Shown here piece by piece: positions 18,333 to 26,368 of a DNA stretch of 64,000 bases. Source of the stretch: JABFXX01 sp964419605 (lineage in GTDB: Bacteria > Myxococcota_A > Polyangia > Haliangiales > Haliangiaceae); NCBI GenBank assembly GCA_964419605.1, contig CAYQQM010000005.1, positions 27,390-91,389 on the forward strand, in the 5' to 3' direction. Each line of letters begins with the position of its first letter. The stretch's first letter is position 1. The notes beneath the pieces are model-generated. The model ran no database searches and was not told where the DNA came from. It worked only from the letters and a program-made list of their open reading frames with translations. The position numbers and the translations under genes were made by a program.

Positions 18333-19226
18333 ATGACCGATGCGCCATTGACACCCGTGGAGCGGTTCGCGGTGAAGTTTGGTGAATTCGCGAATGAACG
18401 CCCATCCGGCAAGTGGCTGCAAACGCGGTTCCTGCGCGGCATTTCCTACCCGTGGGTGCGAGCCGCGATCGCCAATCGCATTTTCGCCGACGGAGTTGAA
18501 GACCTGATGGCGCTTCGCCCGACCACCGGCGTCATGTTGGTCTCCAATCACCGATCGTTCTTCGACCAATATTGCATGCTGCTCGCCTGCTACATGGGAC
18601 CGGTGGCGTGGGCCAAGCGGCTGTATTTCCCCGTCCGCTCCAACTTCTTCTACGATCGGCCCGTCGGTGTACTGGTCAACGCCGGAATCGCCGGCGGGGC
18701 GATGTACCCGCCGATTTACCGCCAATCCGAGCGCCGAGAAAAGAACGACGCTGCCCTCGACAAAATGGTCGAAATCGTTAGCCGGCCCGGCAACGTGCTC
18801 GGCATGCATCCCGAGGGCACGCGCGGCAAGGGCCCGGATCCGTACGCGCTGCTGCCGGCGCAGCCTGGAGTCGGCAAGCTCGCGTTGCTCGGAAAACCGA
18901 TAGTGATCCCGGCGTTTATTCTCGGGCTCGGAAACGACTTCGCCCACGACGTTCGACTCAACTACGCAAAACGCGCCCGCCGCGACCACCCAGTGATCAC
19001 CGCATTTGGTGCGCCGATCGACTACTCCGACCTTCTGGCGGAGAAACCTCGCCCCGCCCTGTACAAGAAGACCGCCGATCGGTTCATGGTCGAAATCAAA
19101 GCCCTCGGCGAGCGCCAGCGCGAACTGCGCACCGCGATCCGCGACGGCGCGATTGCCGACGACGACTCCCGCTGGCTCGGCAACCGCCCGGTATCCAAGC
19201 TGTACGCGTTTGAGGGAACTATGTGA
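18333..19226 (+). CDS. PlsC-family phospholipid acyltransferase
   Basis: 297 residues from the ATG at 18333 (a frame from 18255 is also open). It carries the acyltransferase box SNHRSFFDQY (HxxxxD catalytic motif) near residue 72, YRQSERREKND, and GMHPEGTRGKG, the substrate-binding EGTR block, near residue 155. It probably acylates a lysophospholipid or related acceptor at the inner membrane. It lacks the extended N-terminal domains of PlsB. It stands alone, divergent from nuoE, and its 3' end faces a hypothetical gene. Exact acceptor and acyl donor cannot be told. Confidence 0.85.
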   Translation: MTDAPLTPVERFAVKFGEFANERPSGKWLQTRFLRGISYPWVRAAIANRIFADGVEDLMALRPTTGVMLVSNHRSFFDQYCMLLACYMGPVAWAKRLYFPVRSNFFYDRPVGVLVNAGIAGGAMYPPIYRQSERREKNDAALDKMVEIVSRPGNVLGMHPEGTRGKGPDPYALLPAQPGVGKLALLGKPIVIPAFILGLGNDFAHDVRLNYAKRARRDHPVITAFGAPIDYSDLLAEKPRPALYKKTADRFMVEIKALGERQRELRTAIRDGAIADDDSRWLGNRPVSKLYAFEGTM

Positions 19227-19241
19227 GAGCAGCCGTTAGCG

Positions 19242-19763
19242 CTATCCGCGATCAGCCAACTTCAGAAGATCTTTAACGGCATTTGTAAGAGCACTAATTG
19301 CTGGGTACAACTCGTCGTAAGCTCGCTCAGTGATTACGCCATGGTCTCGCAATTCATTCAGCAAGCGGAGAGCATGTTCAGTCTCATCTACCGTCGGGGT
19401 GTTTTTCCTCGACGGCATTAGGCGGAGGTCGTCCACGGCTGTTTCCACATTTCCGTGATCGTGCTTCAGTTCGGTCTTCCATTTCCTCACTTTGGCCATG
19501 GCCTCCGCGAATTTTTCTATCAACTTAAACACAAGCGAGAGGTTGGCGACCATCGGACCCGCGTTTGGTTTCCGATCCGGAACCTCAGGTTGCTGCGCAA
19601 ATAGCTGGGCAATTGTCGAGGGAGACAAGTCCGTATGCGAAGGGTAAAAGCCAATGCCATCCTCGGAGGCATGCGGCGCCGGAACTGCGGAGCCACCCTG
19701 GTGGACCTCAGGGCGGGGTTCATCAAGGTTTACAACTGGTTCAGGGTTCGCAAGATCTGCCAT
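19242..19763 (-). CDS. Hypothetical helical protein
   Basis: 173 residues from the ATG at 19763, chosen because GGAGGAGA lies eight bases upstream; the frame remains open to 19880 without a comparable site. The first 60 residues are Pro/Glu/His-rich and probably disordered. The rest is strongly helical and charged (around KLIEKFAEAMAKVRKWK and the terminal ALTNAVKDLLKLADRG). No signal peptide or membrane segment from this start. Not recognised as any family. It lies between an acyltransferase and a vapBC pair in a locally lower-GC patch. Confidence 0.6.
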   Translation of the reverse strand: MADLANPEPVVNLDEPRPEVHQGGSAVPAPHASEDGIGFYPSHTDLSPSTIAQLFAQQPEVPDRKPNAGPMVANLSLVFKLIEKFAEAMAKVRKWKTELKHDHGNVETAVDDLRLMPSRKNTPTVDETEHALRLLNELRDHGVITERAYDELYPAISALTNAVKDLLKLADRG

Positions 19764-19928
19764 CGCCTGTCTCCTCCGCGATACGTGCCTGGTGAAGTGA
19801 CCGAAAGCTATCACGTTCAACGCAATGAAAGAACAAGAGGCGGTGCCCAGCGAACTCACCCAGACACGATGGCAGTTCACGCAACCATATGCATATCCCC
19901 TCGATGGAGCAAGCGATCGCTCAACGTC

Positions 19929-20345
19929 TCAAGGACAAACTACGTCCAACGGGGTTCGGCCGCGGATGCGGTAGATCCGAAAATCTGAATCGAGGGTACA
20001 GACCGGAGCCCGATGCTCTTCGGCGAGGCGGACCATCGATGCGTCGGCCAAAGACATGGGCACGTTGGCGTAGCGCCGAATGAGCTGTCGCACTTTGGTT
20101 ACGTCTCGAGTCAGGTCGAAATCGATCTCGAGAAGTCGATCTTCGATAAGCGAAAGCAGAGCATCTCGAGCGTCGCGCGCTCGACCACAGCGCCCCAGAA
20201 GGTGCCAGACTTCTGCGAGAACTGGTTGGCTGGTAACCGCGCGCGCCTCGGTTCTGGAAAGAACGTCGACGGCCCAGTGGTGGTGGTTTTCACTCTCATC
20301 GAAGTACGCGACGAGTGGCCCCGTATCGATGAGAAGCATGCTCAC
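19929..20345 (-). CDS. vapC: VapC-type PIN-domain toxin (probable ribonuclease)
   Basis: 138-residue PIN domain. The acidic metal-site residues are in place: Asp7 in LIDTGPLVAYF, Glu45 in VLAEVWHLL, Asp101 in SLADASMV and Asp119/Asp121 in CTLDSDF. PIN toxins of this kind cleave specific RNAs and are neutralised by a DNA-binding partner. The ATG overlaps the stop of the upstream antitoxin (ATGA), the usual antitoxin-first order. All key residues are present, so it looks intact. It is not closely similar to the second VapC at 60232-60630. Confidence 0.87.
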   Translation of the reverse strand: MSMLLIDTGPLVAYFDESENHHHWAVDVLSRTEARAVTSQPVLAEVWHLLGRCGRARDARDALLSLIEDRLLEIDFDLTRDVTKVRQLIRRYANVPMSLADASMVRLAEEHRAPVCTLDSDFRIYRIRGRTPLDVVCP

Positions 20346-20578
20346 TTCCCAAAGTCCTTCATGAAACGAGGATTGGTCGCGAGGTCACCGTGACCACTCT
20401 TGATCACCCCGCAGTACTTTCTCCATCGCTCGTGAATCGAAGGCCGCTCCGACTGCTTGGGCAAGTATTGATGCAACGCGTCTCGCACCAGTTCAGATTT
20501 CGGCACTCGCTGCTTTTTGGCCGCTTGTGTCAACAGCGTGCTCAGCGAAGCCGGCAATTTGCACGTAATCGTTGCCAT
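20342..20578 (-). CDS. Ribbon-helix-helix antitoxin paired with PIN toxin
   Basis: 78 residues. The first 45 form a ribbon-helix-helix: strand ITCKLPASL, helix LSTLLTQAAKKQR, turn, helix SELVRDALHQYL. This is the CopG/MetJ-like fold used by many antitoxins to bind their own promoter. The C-terminal tail (GVIKSGHGDLATNPRFM) would wrap the toxin. It is coupled to the PIN gene by an ATGA overlap. Only about 43 bases separate it from the hemB stop, so its promoter lies in that gap or within hemB. Confidence 0.83.
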   Translation of the reverse strand: MATITCKLPASLSTLLTQAAKKQRVPKSELVRDALHQYLPKQSERPSIHERWRKYCGVIKSGHGDLATNPRFMKDFGK

Positions 20579-20620
20579 ACCAACATGGTAATACCTTGCC
20601 TCCGCTAGAGCAATACCGGA

Positions 20621-21601
20621 TTAACGCGGCCTCCCCAGCAGCTTGCAGGCGTAGGGCGCGTGGTAACTGATGATGATGTCGGCACCGGCTCGACGCATGC
20701 CGAGCAACGTCTCCATCACGACGCGCTCCTTGTCGATCCAGCCGCGCTCGGCTGCCGCCTCGATCATGGCGTATTCGCCGCTCACGCTATACGCCGCAAC
20801 CGGAATATTTACCTCGTCGGACACCGCGCGAATCACGTCGAGATATGCCAAGGCCGGTTTGACCATCACGATATCCGCGCTCTCGGCAACGTCCATATGG
20901 ACCTCGCGCACAGCCTCGGCCACATTCGCAGGATCCATTTGATGGCCGCGGCGGTCGCCAGATTGCGGCGCCGAGTCAACGGCATCGCGAAACGGGCCGT
21001 AATACGCAGATGCGTATTTGGCCGAATACGCCATGATTGCGGTGTCGTCGAAGCCCTCTTCGTCGAGGCTCTCGCGGCATACGCCGACAAAACCGTCGAG
21101 CATTCCCGATGGCGCCACCACATCGCAACCCGCCTTGGCGTACGATACGACCGTTCGAGCCAGGTTCTCAAGGGACGCGTCGTTGTCCAGCTGGCCATGC
21201 TTGAGCACGCCGCAATGGCCGTGATCGGTGTACTCGCAGAAGCACGCATCCGCCATCACGACCAGATCCGGCCGCGACTTCTTCAACCCGCGAATCGCCT
21301 TCTGCACCACGCCGCCGTCGTTCCACGCCTCCGATCCGACCGCGTCTTTGCGCTCTGGAATGCCAAACAGGATCACGGCGGGTATGCCCAGATCCGCCGC
21401 ATGCGCGCCCGCAGCGACTGCCTTGTCGACGGAATAGTTGAACTGACCCGGCATCGACGCAATCGGCTTTTCCACCCCTTGCCCCGGCACCACGAACAAT
21501 GGATATACAAAGTCGTCCGGCGCAAGCCGAGTCTCGCGGATCAGGCGACGCAAATTCTCGGTGCGTCGTAGGCGCCGGGCGCGGTAGTCAGGGTAATTCA
21601 T
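20621..21601 (-). CDS. hemB: Porphobilinogen synthase (delta-aminolevulinic acid dehydratase)
   Basis: Joins two 5-aminolevulinates into porphobilinogen, the second common step of haem and corrin synthesis. 326 residues, full length. The zinc site DACFCEYTDHGHCG (three Cys) is near residue 117, so this is a Zn-type rather than Mg-only enzyme. The two Schiff-base lysines sit in YSAKYAS (near 195) and VMVKPAL (near 248). ILFGIPERKDAVGSEAW is also typical. The minus-strand ATG is preceded on its 5' side by a broken transposase. Confidence 0.97.
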   Translation of the reverse strand: MNYPDYRARRLRRTENLRRLIRETRLAPDDFVYPLFVVPGQGVEKPIASMPGQFNYSVDKAVAAGAHAADLGIPAVILFGIPERKDAVGSEAWNDGGVVQKAIRGLKKSRPDLVVMADACFCEYTDHGHCGVLKHGQLDNDASLENLARTVVSYAKAGCDVVAPSGMLDGFVGVCRESLDEEGFDDTAIMAYSAKYASAYYGPFRDAVDSAPQSGDRRGHQMDPANVAEAVREVHMDVAESADIVMVKPALAYLDVIRAVSDEVNIPVAAYSVSGEYAMIEAAAERGWIDKERVVMETLLGMRRAGADIIISYHAPYACKLLGRPR

Positions 21602-21689
21602 GCGAGGCGAAGCATACCACCGCCCCGACGGGTCTCACCGGCTGCGATGGAGAACCACACACGGCTTGGGTCATCGAGGTGGCGGCATC

Positions 21690-21951
21690 ATTGTCCTCCG
21701 GATGAGCCGGGCGGATGCGTTCGAGTTCAATGCCCAATTGAAGCCAGTAGGCGGAGAGCCGGGTCAGGTTGCCCCAGTCCATCGGACGCGAACGGAACCC
21801 CGTTGTCAGAGCGCATCGCCTTGGGCACCCCGTAACGACGAAAGATTTCCTCGCAGCACTCGCGAGCTTCCTCGTCGGAGATCGCAGCCATCGCGTCGCA
21901 CCCTAAGAGGAACCGACTGCGCCGGTCCGTCAGGGTGAGTGGGTAGCACAG
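21690..21951 (-). pseudogene. IS481/IS3-type transposase core fragment (frameshifted)
   Basis: Minus-strand codons read CYPLTLTDRRSRFLLGC, then RRYGVPKAMRSDNGVPFAS, and in a second frame GNLTRLSAYWLQLGIELERI followed by RPAHPEDN. These match the integrase core around the three catalytic acidic residues of IS481-type transposases. The frame changes near 21771, where one extra base falls between the GLG and NLTRL codons. Sequence before the first motif and after HPEDN is lost, so it is a dead remnant. Its 5' edge runs directly into a GATC-rich repeat. Confidence 0.8.
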
Positions 21952-22060
21952 GGGCCGATCGCGTTCACGAGCGCGGCCACGGCCAGGGGAACGCCCACGT
22001 TCAGGGGGGGCGGCCACGGCCTCCAGACTCAGAAAGCGAAATGTGATCAATCATGAGACG
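21952..22060. repeat. GATC-rich degenerate repeat, copy A
   Basis: Contains GAGCGCGGCCACGGCCAGGG, GGGAACGCCCACGTTCA and GCGGCCACGGCCT, and ends GAAATGTGATCAATCATGAG. The same series in the same order is at 24800-24903. It abuts the transposase remnant. The minus strand translates to an Arg/Asp/Glu-rich shadow that should not be annotated as protein. Confidence 0.75.
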
Positions 22061-22236
22061 TACGACGATTACCGCACCCGTTGACCTGCACTTGTGACAC
22101 CACGTTTCCTGCGTTCGTGAACGTTCTTACACAGTCGGGATGGGCGAATCGCCCCACCACGGCGGTCCGACCACGGCGAACATCGCGTAGCCACGGGGCA
22201 TTGCACCTGGCCCCAGGATTGCGATGATAGGACGCT
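22061..22236. other. Intergenic stretch upstream of outer-membrane protein gene
   Basis: About 175 bases between the degenerate repeat and the gene at 22237. It holds TTGACCTGCACTTGTGACACC and TTCTTACACAGTCGGGATGGG, which could be mobile-element edges, but no clear inverted end pair is seen. It presumably holds the promoter of the downstream gene; no convincing hexamer pair was found. Confidence 0.4.
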
Positions 22237-22848
22237 ATGCAGTCTATTCGACCGGTTTTTGTTCTACCTATCCTACTTGTGTGCCAGGTCGCAGCCGCCC
22301 AGGGCCAGGGCTACTACAGCCAGCCCAGTCCGATCCCCGGCGGATTTCATGACCGCATGGGACGGATCGCCGTCGGCCTTAGCTTCGGGCTCGGCGGCTT
22401 GCGCGACAACGGTAGCGGCGTCACCGATTGCGACAACTGCACCAACGGACTCGCGATCGGACTCGATGGCCATATCGGCGGGATGCTCAATCCGCGCTTC
22501 GCACTATTGCTCGAAAGCCAAGTGAACGGGCGCACCGTTCATTCCAACCGCGCGGACGCAGATACGGTGTTAACGCAGGCTGCCCTCATGGTTGCTGGGC
22601 AGTTTTGGATTACGCCGCAGCTGTGGGTCAAAGGCGGCCTCGGCGTTGCCAATCTTCGAGCCGACGACCGGTACGTGATCTACGACTACGGGTACGGGCT
22701 AGCTGTGCTCGGCGCAGTCGGATTTGAACTCTTATCGGCCCGCGACTTCTCGGTCGACCTTCAAGGCCGACTGCTCGACGGCGCATACAACGCCGGAACC
22801 GATCACGTGACGTCGGCCACCGTCGGCGTCGGCGTCAATTGGTTCTAG
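22237..22848 (+). CDS. Outer-membrane beta-barrel-like protein
   Basis: 203 residues with a signal peptide (hydrophobic core about 8-20, cleavage after AAAQG). The mature chain alternates short amphipathic strands with Gly/Asp turns, for example IAVGLSFGLGG and LWVKGGLGVANL, and ends ATVGVGVNWF, with the aromatic last residue expected of outer-membrane barrels. Two Cys lie close together in DCDNCTN. The size suits an eight-stranded OmpW/OmpX-like barrel. Function unknown. The gene converges on the protein kinase gene, with a 12-base gap. Confidence 0.75.
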   Translation: MQSIRPVFVLPILLVCQVAAAQGQGYYSQPSPIPGGFHDRMGRIAVGLSFGLGGLRDNGSGVTDCDNCTNGLAIGLDGHIGGMLNPRFALLLESQVNGRTVHSNRADADTVLTQAALMVAGQFWITPQLWVKGGLGVANLRADDRYVIYDYGYGLAVLGAVGFELLSARDFSVDLQGRLLDGAYNAGTDHVTSATVGVGVNWF

Positions 22849-22860
22849 TCGCGGAGCAAT

Positions 22861-24207
22861 CTACGCGCCATAGCGTAGGGCCAGGACGATTGCCGCAACG
22901 ACAACGACAACCGCGCCGGCGATCCACCAAATAGGCAGTCTCGAGCGGTTCAGCGTGGTGCTCAGCTCCTCGGGTCCGCGCATCCGGCTCGAGGGCTCGT
23001 GCAGTACGGCCACAGGACTGGGTGCTGCCTGCGGCCGTGGCACTGGGCGCGGCGTCGGCGCTGCCACCACCTCGCGCGGAGGGGGAGGCGTCGATAGCGG
23101 ACGTCGGCTTAGATCGCTCGGGAGGGCCAGCGTCTTCGCTTCGGCCGCCACGAAAGCTGCGATGTTCGGCGTCGCTGCGCGGGCGCGATCTAGTACTTCT
23201 CGCAGTCGACCCGCCATCGCCGTTGCGTCGGGGTGGCGATTGTTGGGGTCTTTCTCAAGCGCTTGCAAGATTACCTGATCGACGGCGGGTGGCAGCTCAG
23301 CGCTCGGGCGTGCGACCGACGGTGGACGCGGCGTCTGTTTCAGTTGCGCAGTGATAAGCGCGGCTGGTCCCTTGGCGTCCGGAAACGGCACGCGTCCCGT
23401 GACCATCTCGTACGCAAGCACGCCCAACGCGTAGACATCACTGCGCCCATCGAGTTGCTTGCCCATCAGCTGTTCCGGCGACATGTATTCGAGGGTCCCT
23501 AGCGTCTGACCTGTTTGCGTGAGCTGAGGTCCGGCCGCCTGGCCTGAATCACCCCGCACCACCTTGGCGATGCCGAAGTCGAGAACCTTTACAAATTCCG
23601 GGTTCCCCGGCCGGTTCTCTAGATAGATGTTATCGGGCTTAAGGTCGCGATGCACGATCCCCAGCGCGTGAGCTTCTGCAAGCGAGCTGCATATTTCGAT
23701 CAAGATCTTAAAGGTGCGCTGCCACTCGAGGGGCGCTTGCTCCTTGAACACTTGATACAAGCTCTTTCCCTCGAGCAATTCCATCGCGATATACAGCGTG
23801 CCGTCAGGCGTCTGGTCGAAGTCATACGTGGTGATTGTGTGCGCGTCGCGCAAGTCGCATAGCACCATCCCTTCGCGACGAAACCGCGCCACGAGCTTGT
23901 CGTCTTTTTGCATCTCTGGATGCAGCAGTTTGAGCGCTACCTTGCGCCCGGTCGCGACCTGAACGCCGCGATAGACCGCGCCAAAGCCGCCCTCGCCGAT
24001 TTTCGACTCAACTTTAAATCGATTGTTGAGGACTCGGCCAAGGTACAGCTCATCGGCTCGAGATTTCCGCTTCAGGGTGGGCAGCCTCGGAGCAGTTGCA
24101 TCTTGTGTCTTCGTTCCTGCCGCAACCCGCTGCGAGACTTGGCTCCCGCAGACGCCGCAGAAGCGCGCCGCGGACTCAAGCGCCGAACCGCACGATGGGC
24201 AACTCAT
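22861..24207 (-). CDS. Membrane-anchored Ser/Thr protein kinase with N-terminal zinc ribbon
   Basis: 448 residues. The zinc ribbon has Cys3, Cys6, Cys17 and Cys20. The kinase domain spans about 63-335: glycine loop GEGGFGAVY (71-79), Lys93 in VALKLL, HRDLKPDN at 186-193, DFG at 210-212, and the MSPEQ activation-segment end. All catalytic residues are present, so it should be active. A Pro/Arg-rich linker (about 350-420) leads to one C-terminal membrane helix (about 427-445) with almost nothing after it, so the kinase faces the cytoplasm. The nearby FHA protein gene at 24985 shares the zinc-ribbon design and may be a partner. Confidence 0.92.
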   Translation of the reverse strand: MSCPSCGSALESAARFCGVCGSQVSQRVAAGTKTQDATAPRLPTLKRKSRADELYLGRVLNNRFKVESKIGEGGFGAVYRGVQVATGRKVALKLLHPEMQKDDKLVARFRREGMVLCDLRDAHTITTYDFDQTPDGTLYIAMELLEGKSLYQVFKEQAPLEWQRTFKILIEICSSLAEAHALGIVHRDLKPDNIYLENRPGNPEFVKVLDFGIAKVVRGDSGQAAGPQLTQTGQTLGTLEYMSPEQLMGKQLDGRSDVYALGVLAYEMVTGRVPFPDAKGPAALITAQLKQTPRPPSVARPSAELPPAVDQVILQALEKDPNNRHPDATAMAGRLREVLDRARAATPNIAAFVAAEAKTLALPSDLSRRPLSTPPPPREVVAAPTPRPVPRPQAAPSPVAVLHEPSSRMRGPEELSTTLNRSRLPIWWIAGAVVVVVAAIVLALRYGA

Positions 24208-24337
24208 CCCGCGGCCAGTGTCGCAGAAAATCCAACCGTACGCTGTTCGCGGACGGGGGTTTCCACTGCACAGAAACGCGTTGACTGAGAGTCAACGGTT
24301 TCTGTTCCGCCTCGATCAAAAGGGGGCTTTCCCGCCC

Positions 24338-24393
24338 CCTCTGGACCGGCGACCCTTGGAAGTCCCTGTCGAGGGGCAAAGCCGGTCCAGAGG
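24338..24393. repeat. Inverted repeat, 13-base arms
   Basis: CCTCTGGACCGGC (24338-24350) pairs exactly with GCCGGTCCAGAGG (24381-24393). The loop holds GACCCTTGGAAGTCCCTG, closely similar to GACCCTTGGAAATCCCCG inside palindromic element copy 1 (about 907-924). That suggests a shared module. It lies about 130 bases upstream of the kinase start. Confidence 0.7.
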
Positions 24394-24534
24394 CCCCGCC
24401 GCGCGTCGCGTCGCGTCGCGCGGCTTCTTGTCTCGTAACCTATGCGTCACTGTTCAGTACCACATGTCAGTGGTTTGATCGGTTCGGGCCGCCGATCCAT
24501 CGCCGATCGCATCGTTATGCTCCGTCGCGTTACC

Positions 24535-24579
24535 GCCGGTAACGCCGGTAACGCCGGTAACGCCGGTAACGCCGGTAAC
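24535..24579. repeat. 9-base tandem repeat, five units
   Basis: Five exact copies of GCCGGTAAC run head to tail from 24535, followed by a partial GCCAGT unit and preceded by the mirror GCGTTACC. Perfect identity between units suggests recent slippage expansion. It is outside any gene. Confidence 0.9.
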
Positions 24580-24669
24580 GCCAGTCTCATGATCCTACAC
24601 ATCTTGTCCATATCATGGCGGGTCGCTATAATTATAGTTGTCTCAGGCACTTAAGATCTATCGCTCTCA

Positions 24670-24903
24670 GGGATGTGGTCGACGCCGGGAACGTGATCGT
24701 CCCCGTGATCGTGGCCGCGCTCGTGAGCGGGAACGACCGCGTGGTCGTGATCCACACCGTGAACGATCGTCGGCGACGGCATCGATCACGTCCACAGGAC
24801 CGATCACGTTCCTGAGCGCGGCCACGATCAGGGGAACGCCCACGATCAAGGGCTGCGGCCACGGCCTGCGGAACGGCGGGAGAAATGTGATCAATCATGA
24901 GAC
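24670..24903. repeat. GATC-rich degenerate repeat, copy B
   Basis: A run of imperfect units built on GATCGTG/CACGATC and GAACGTGATC, for example GTGATCGTCCCCGTGATCG and CCACGATCAGGGGAACGCCC, ending GAAATGTGATCAATCATGAG. Its right half is homologous to copy A at 21952-22060 in the same orientation. Confidence 0.75.
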
Positions 24904-24984
24904 CGCCAGTAGCGCTTACTCCGCAAGCCTCGCGCTCGGCGCGCCTCAGCGACCGGAACCTGCCAAAACCACTGACACGAGGTA

Positions 24985-26193
24985 CTAGCGGCGGTCCTCG
25001 AGCTCAATGCGCAACAGCTGGTCGCCCAGCCGGAAGTGATCGCCGCTTCTCACCGTGGCAGTTTTTGCGACCCGAACGAACGTCCCATTCGAACTGCCGA
25101 GGTCGACGACGCGAGCAGCGTTGCCATCCCATGTCAACGCGGCATGCCGACGCGACATGAAGGCATCATCTCGAAACAGAATGTCGCCCTCTTCTCGTCC
25201 GAGGACGACTTCGGGCGCAACTAAGTGCCGGACGTCGCGAAACCCGCCAGAGGGGAGCAGCTGAACCAGTCGCCCCCATGGCTCGCGCGGCGGAGAGCCA
25301 AAAAGCGAGACGCCGTGGCGAACGAGCGGACGCACCGCGCGCTCTTCGGCAGGCACGATCTCAAACCGAAGCACTTCGCGGCCAACTAAGATCGCCGTGC
25401 CATCGGCGAGGTCCACGGGTTCCAGGGCCTTGAGGAAGATCCCGTTCACCGCGTCTAGCGAGTAGATGATCACGCTGCCGTCCCGAAACCGCTCCAGCCG
25501 CGCGTGGTGCGGCGCCAAAAACCGATCGTCCTCGAACGAGATATCTGCGCCAGCACGGCCGATCAGCGTATCGTCGGAGACGAGCGGAAAGCGATGACCG
25601 CTCGTTCCATCGCGATTGACGAGGACCGCCGATCCCCATGCCGGTTTCTGCACCGAGCCGGCCCATTTTCGATCCGCCGGAGCTGCGTCCTGAGCCGCCA
25701 CCGAGGCCATCGGCTGGGACTGAGCCACCGTGGCGCCTTGCGGGTCGACCCCGCTCGCTCCTTCGTCCGGCGGGGCGTGACTCGAATGCTGGCCAGGCGG
25801 CTCATTTCGTTTCGAGATCGACGCCGAAGCCGGGTCCACGCTCGCACTCGAAACCAGGTGAAGACCGCACTGCTGGCAATACGCAAACCCCGCTGGAGTC
25901 ACTGTGCCACAGCGCGAACACGTCGTGCCGGACAGCACGTGGGGCGAGGAGCGGCGTGATGCCGGTGCGCTGTACCCGGGAGCGGCCGCGGTGGACGTGT
26001 AGGTCAGAGACCTCCCACACGAACAGCAAAATCGCATGCCGGGCGGATTTTCGGCTCGGCAGATGCTGCAAATCGTGGGCAACCCATCGGGTTCGGGCGG
26101 AGTCTCTCGAGCCGCGGGAACGATCTGGGTTCCGCAATTGAGACAAAACGACGATCCGGGCGGGCTTTCGTGCCCACAGGCAGAGCAACGCAT
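24985..26193 (-). CDS. Triple zinc-ribbon, double FHA-domain protein
   Basis: 402 residues from the ATG at 26193; the frame stays open to 26505 but the zinc-ribbon start MRCSACG fits only here. Three CxxC...CxxC ribbons follow one another (residues about 3-20, 43-62 and 95-115), then a low-complexity linker and two FHA domains, one around LIGRAGADISF and one around VLGREEGDILF with RRHAALTW and LGSSNGTFV. FHA domains bind phosphothreonine. With the zinc-ribbon kinase upstream it may form a phospho-signalling pair. No membrane segment. Confidence 0.87.
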   Translation of the reverse strand: MRCSACGHESPPGSSFCLNCGTQIVPAARETPPEPDGLPTICSICRAENPPGMRFCCSCGRSLTYTSTAAAPGYSAPASRRSSPHVLSGTTCSRCGTVTPAGFAYCQQCGLHLVSSASVDPASASISKRNEPPGQHSSHAPPDEGASGVDPQGATVAQSQPMASVAAQDAAPADRKWAGSVQKPAWGSAVLVNRDGTSGHRFPLVSDDTLIGRAGADISFEDDRFLAPHHARLERFRDGSVIIYSLDAVNGIFLKALEPVDLADGTAILVGREVLRFEIVPAEERAVRPLVRHGVSLFGSPPREPWGRLVQLLPSGGFRDVRHLVAPEVVLGREEGDILFRDDAFMSRRHAALTWDGNAARVVDLGSSNGTFVRVAKTATVRSGDHFRLGDQLLRIELEDRR

Positions 26194-26368
26194 GCCACCT
26201 CTTATACCGTGTTTGGCCCAAACCAAGCGGATTGGGAATGGCGTCCAGTCGGTTTGCAACCCCGGAGTGGTATTGGTAAGAGGGACCTCGACTTTGCGAG
26301 GCACCGACCCCCAAGAGCGCAGATCGTTTACCAAAGCGAGCTGGCAGCGGTGCGCGCATCGTATTGCC

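Larger units (their letters stand above)
24208..24984. other. Repeat-rich gene-free region
   Basis: About 780 bases without a believable gene, between two minus-strand signalling genes. From left to right it holds a 7-base hairpin (24280-24296), a G/C hairpin (24321-24340), a 13-base inverted repeat (24338-24393), a GTCGC run (about 24404-24422), a 9-base tandem repeat (24535-24579) and a GATC-rich degenerate repeat (24670-24903). Open frames here translate to Arg/Asp-rich repeats only. Confidence 0.75.

Noticed and set aside
24535..24579. Tandem repeat considered as CRISPR
   Set aside because: Units of nine bases with no spacers, and no cas genes.
24632..24898. Arg/Asp-rich frames in the intergenic repeat
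   Set aside because: Translations of degenerate GATC-rich repeats; no start site or family.
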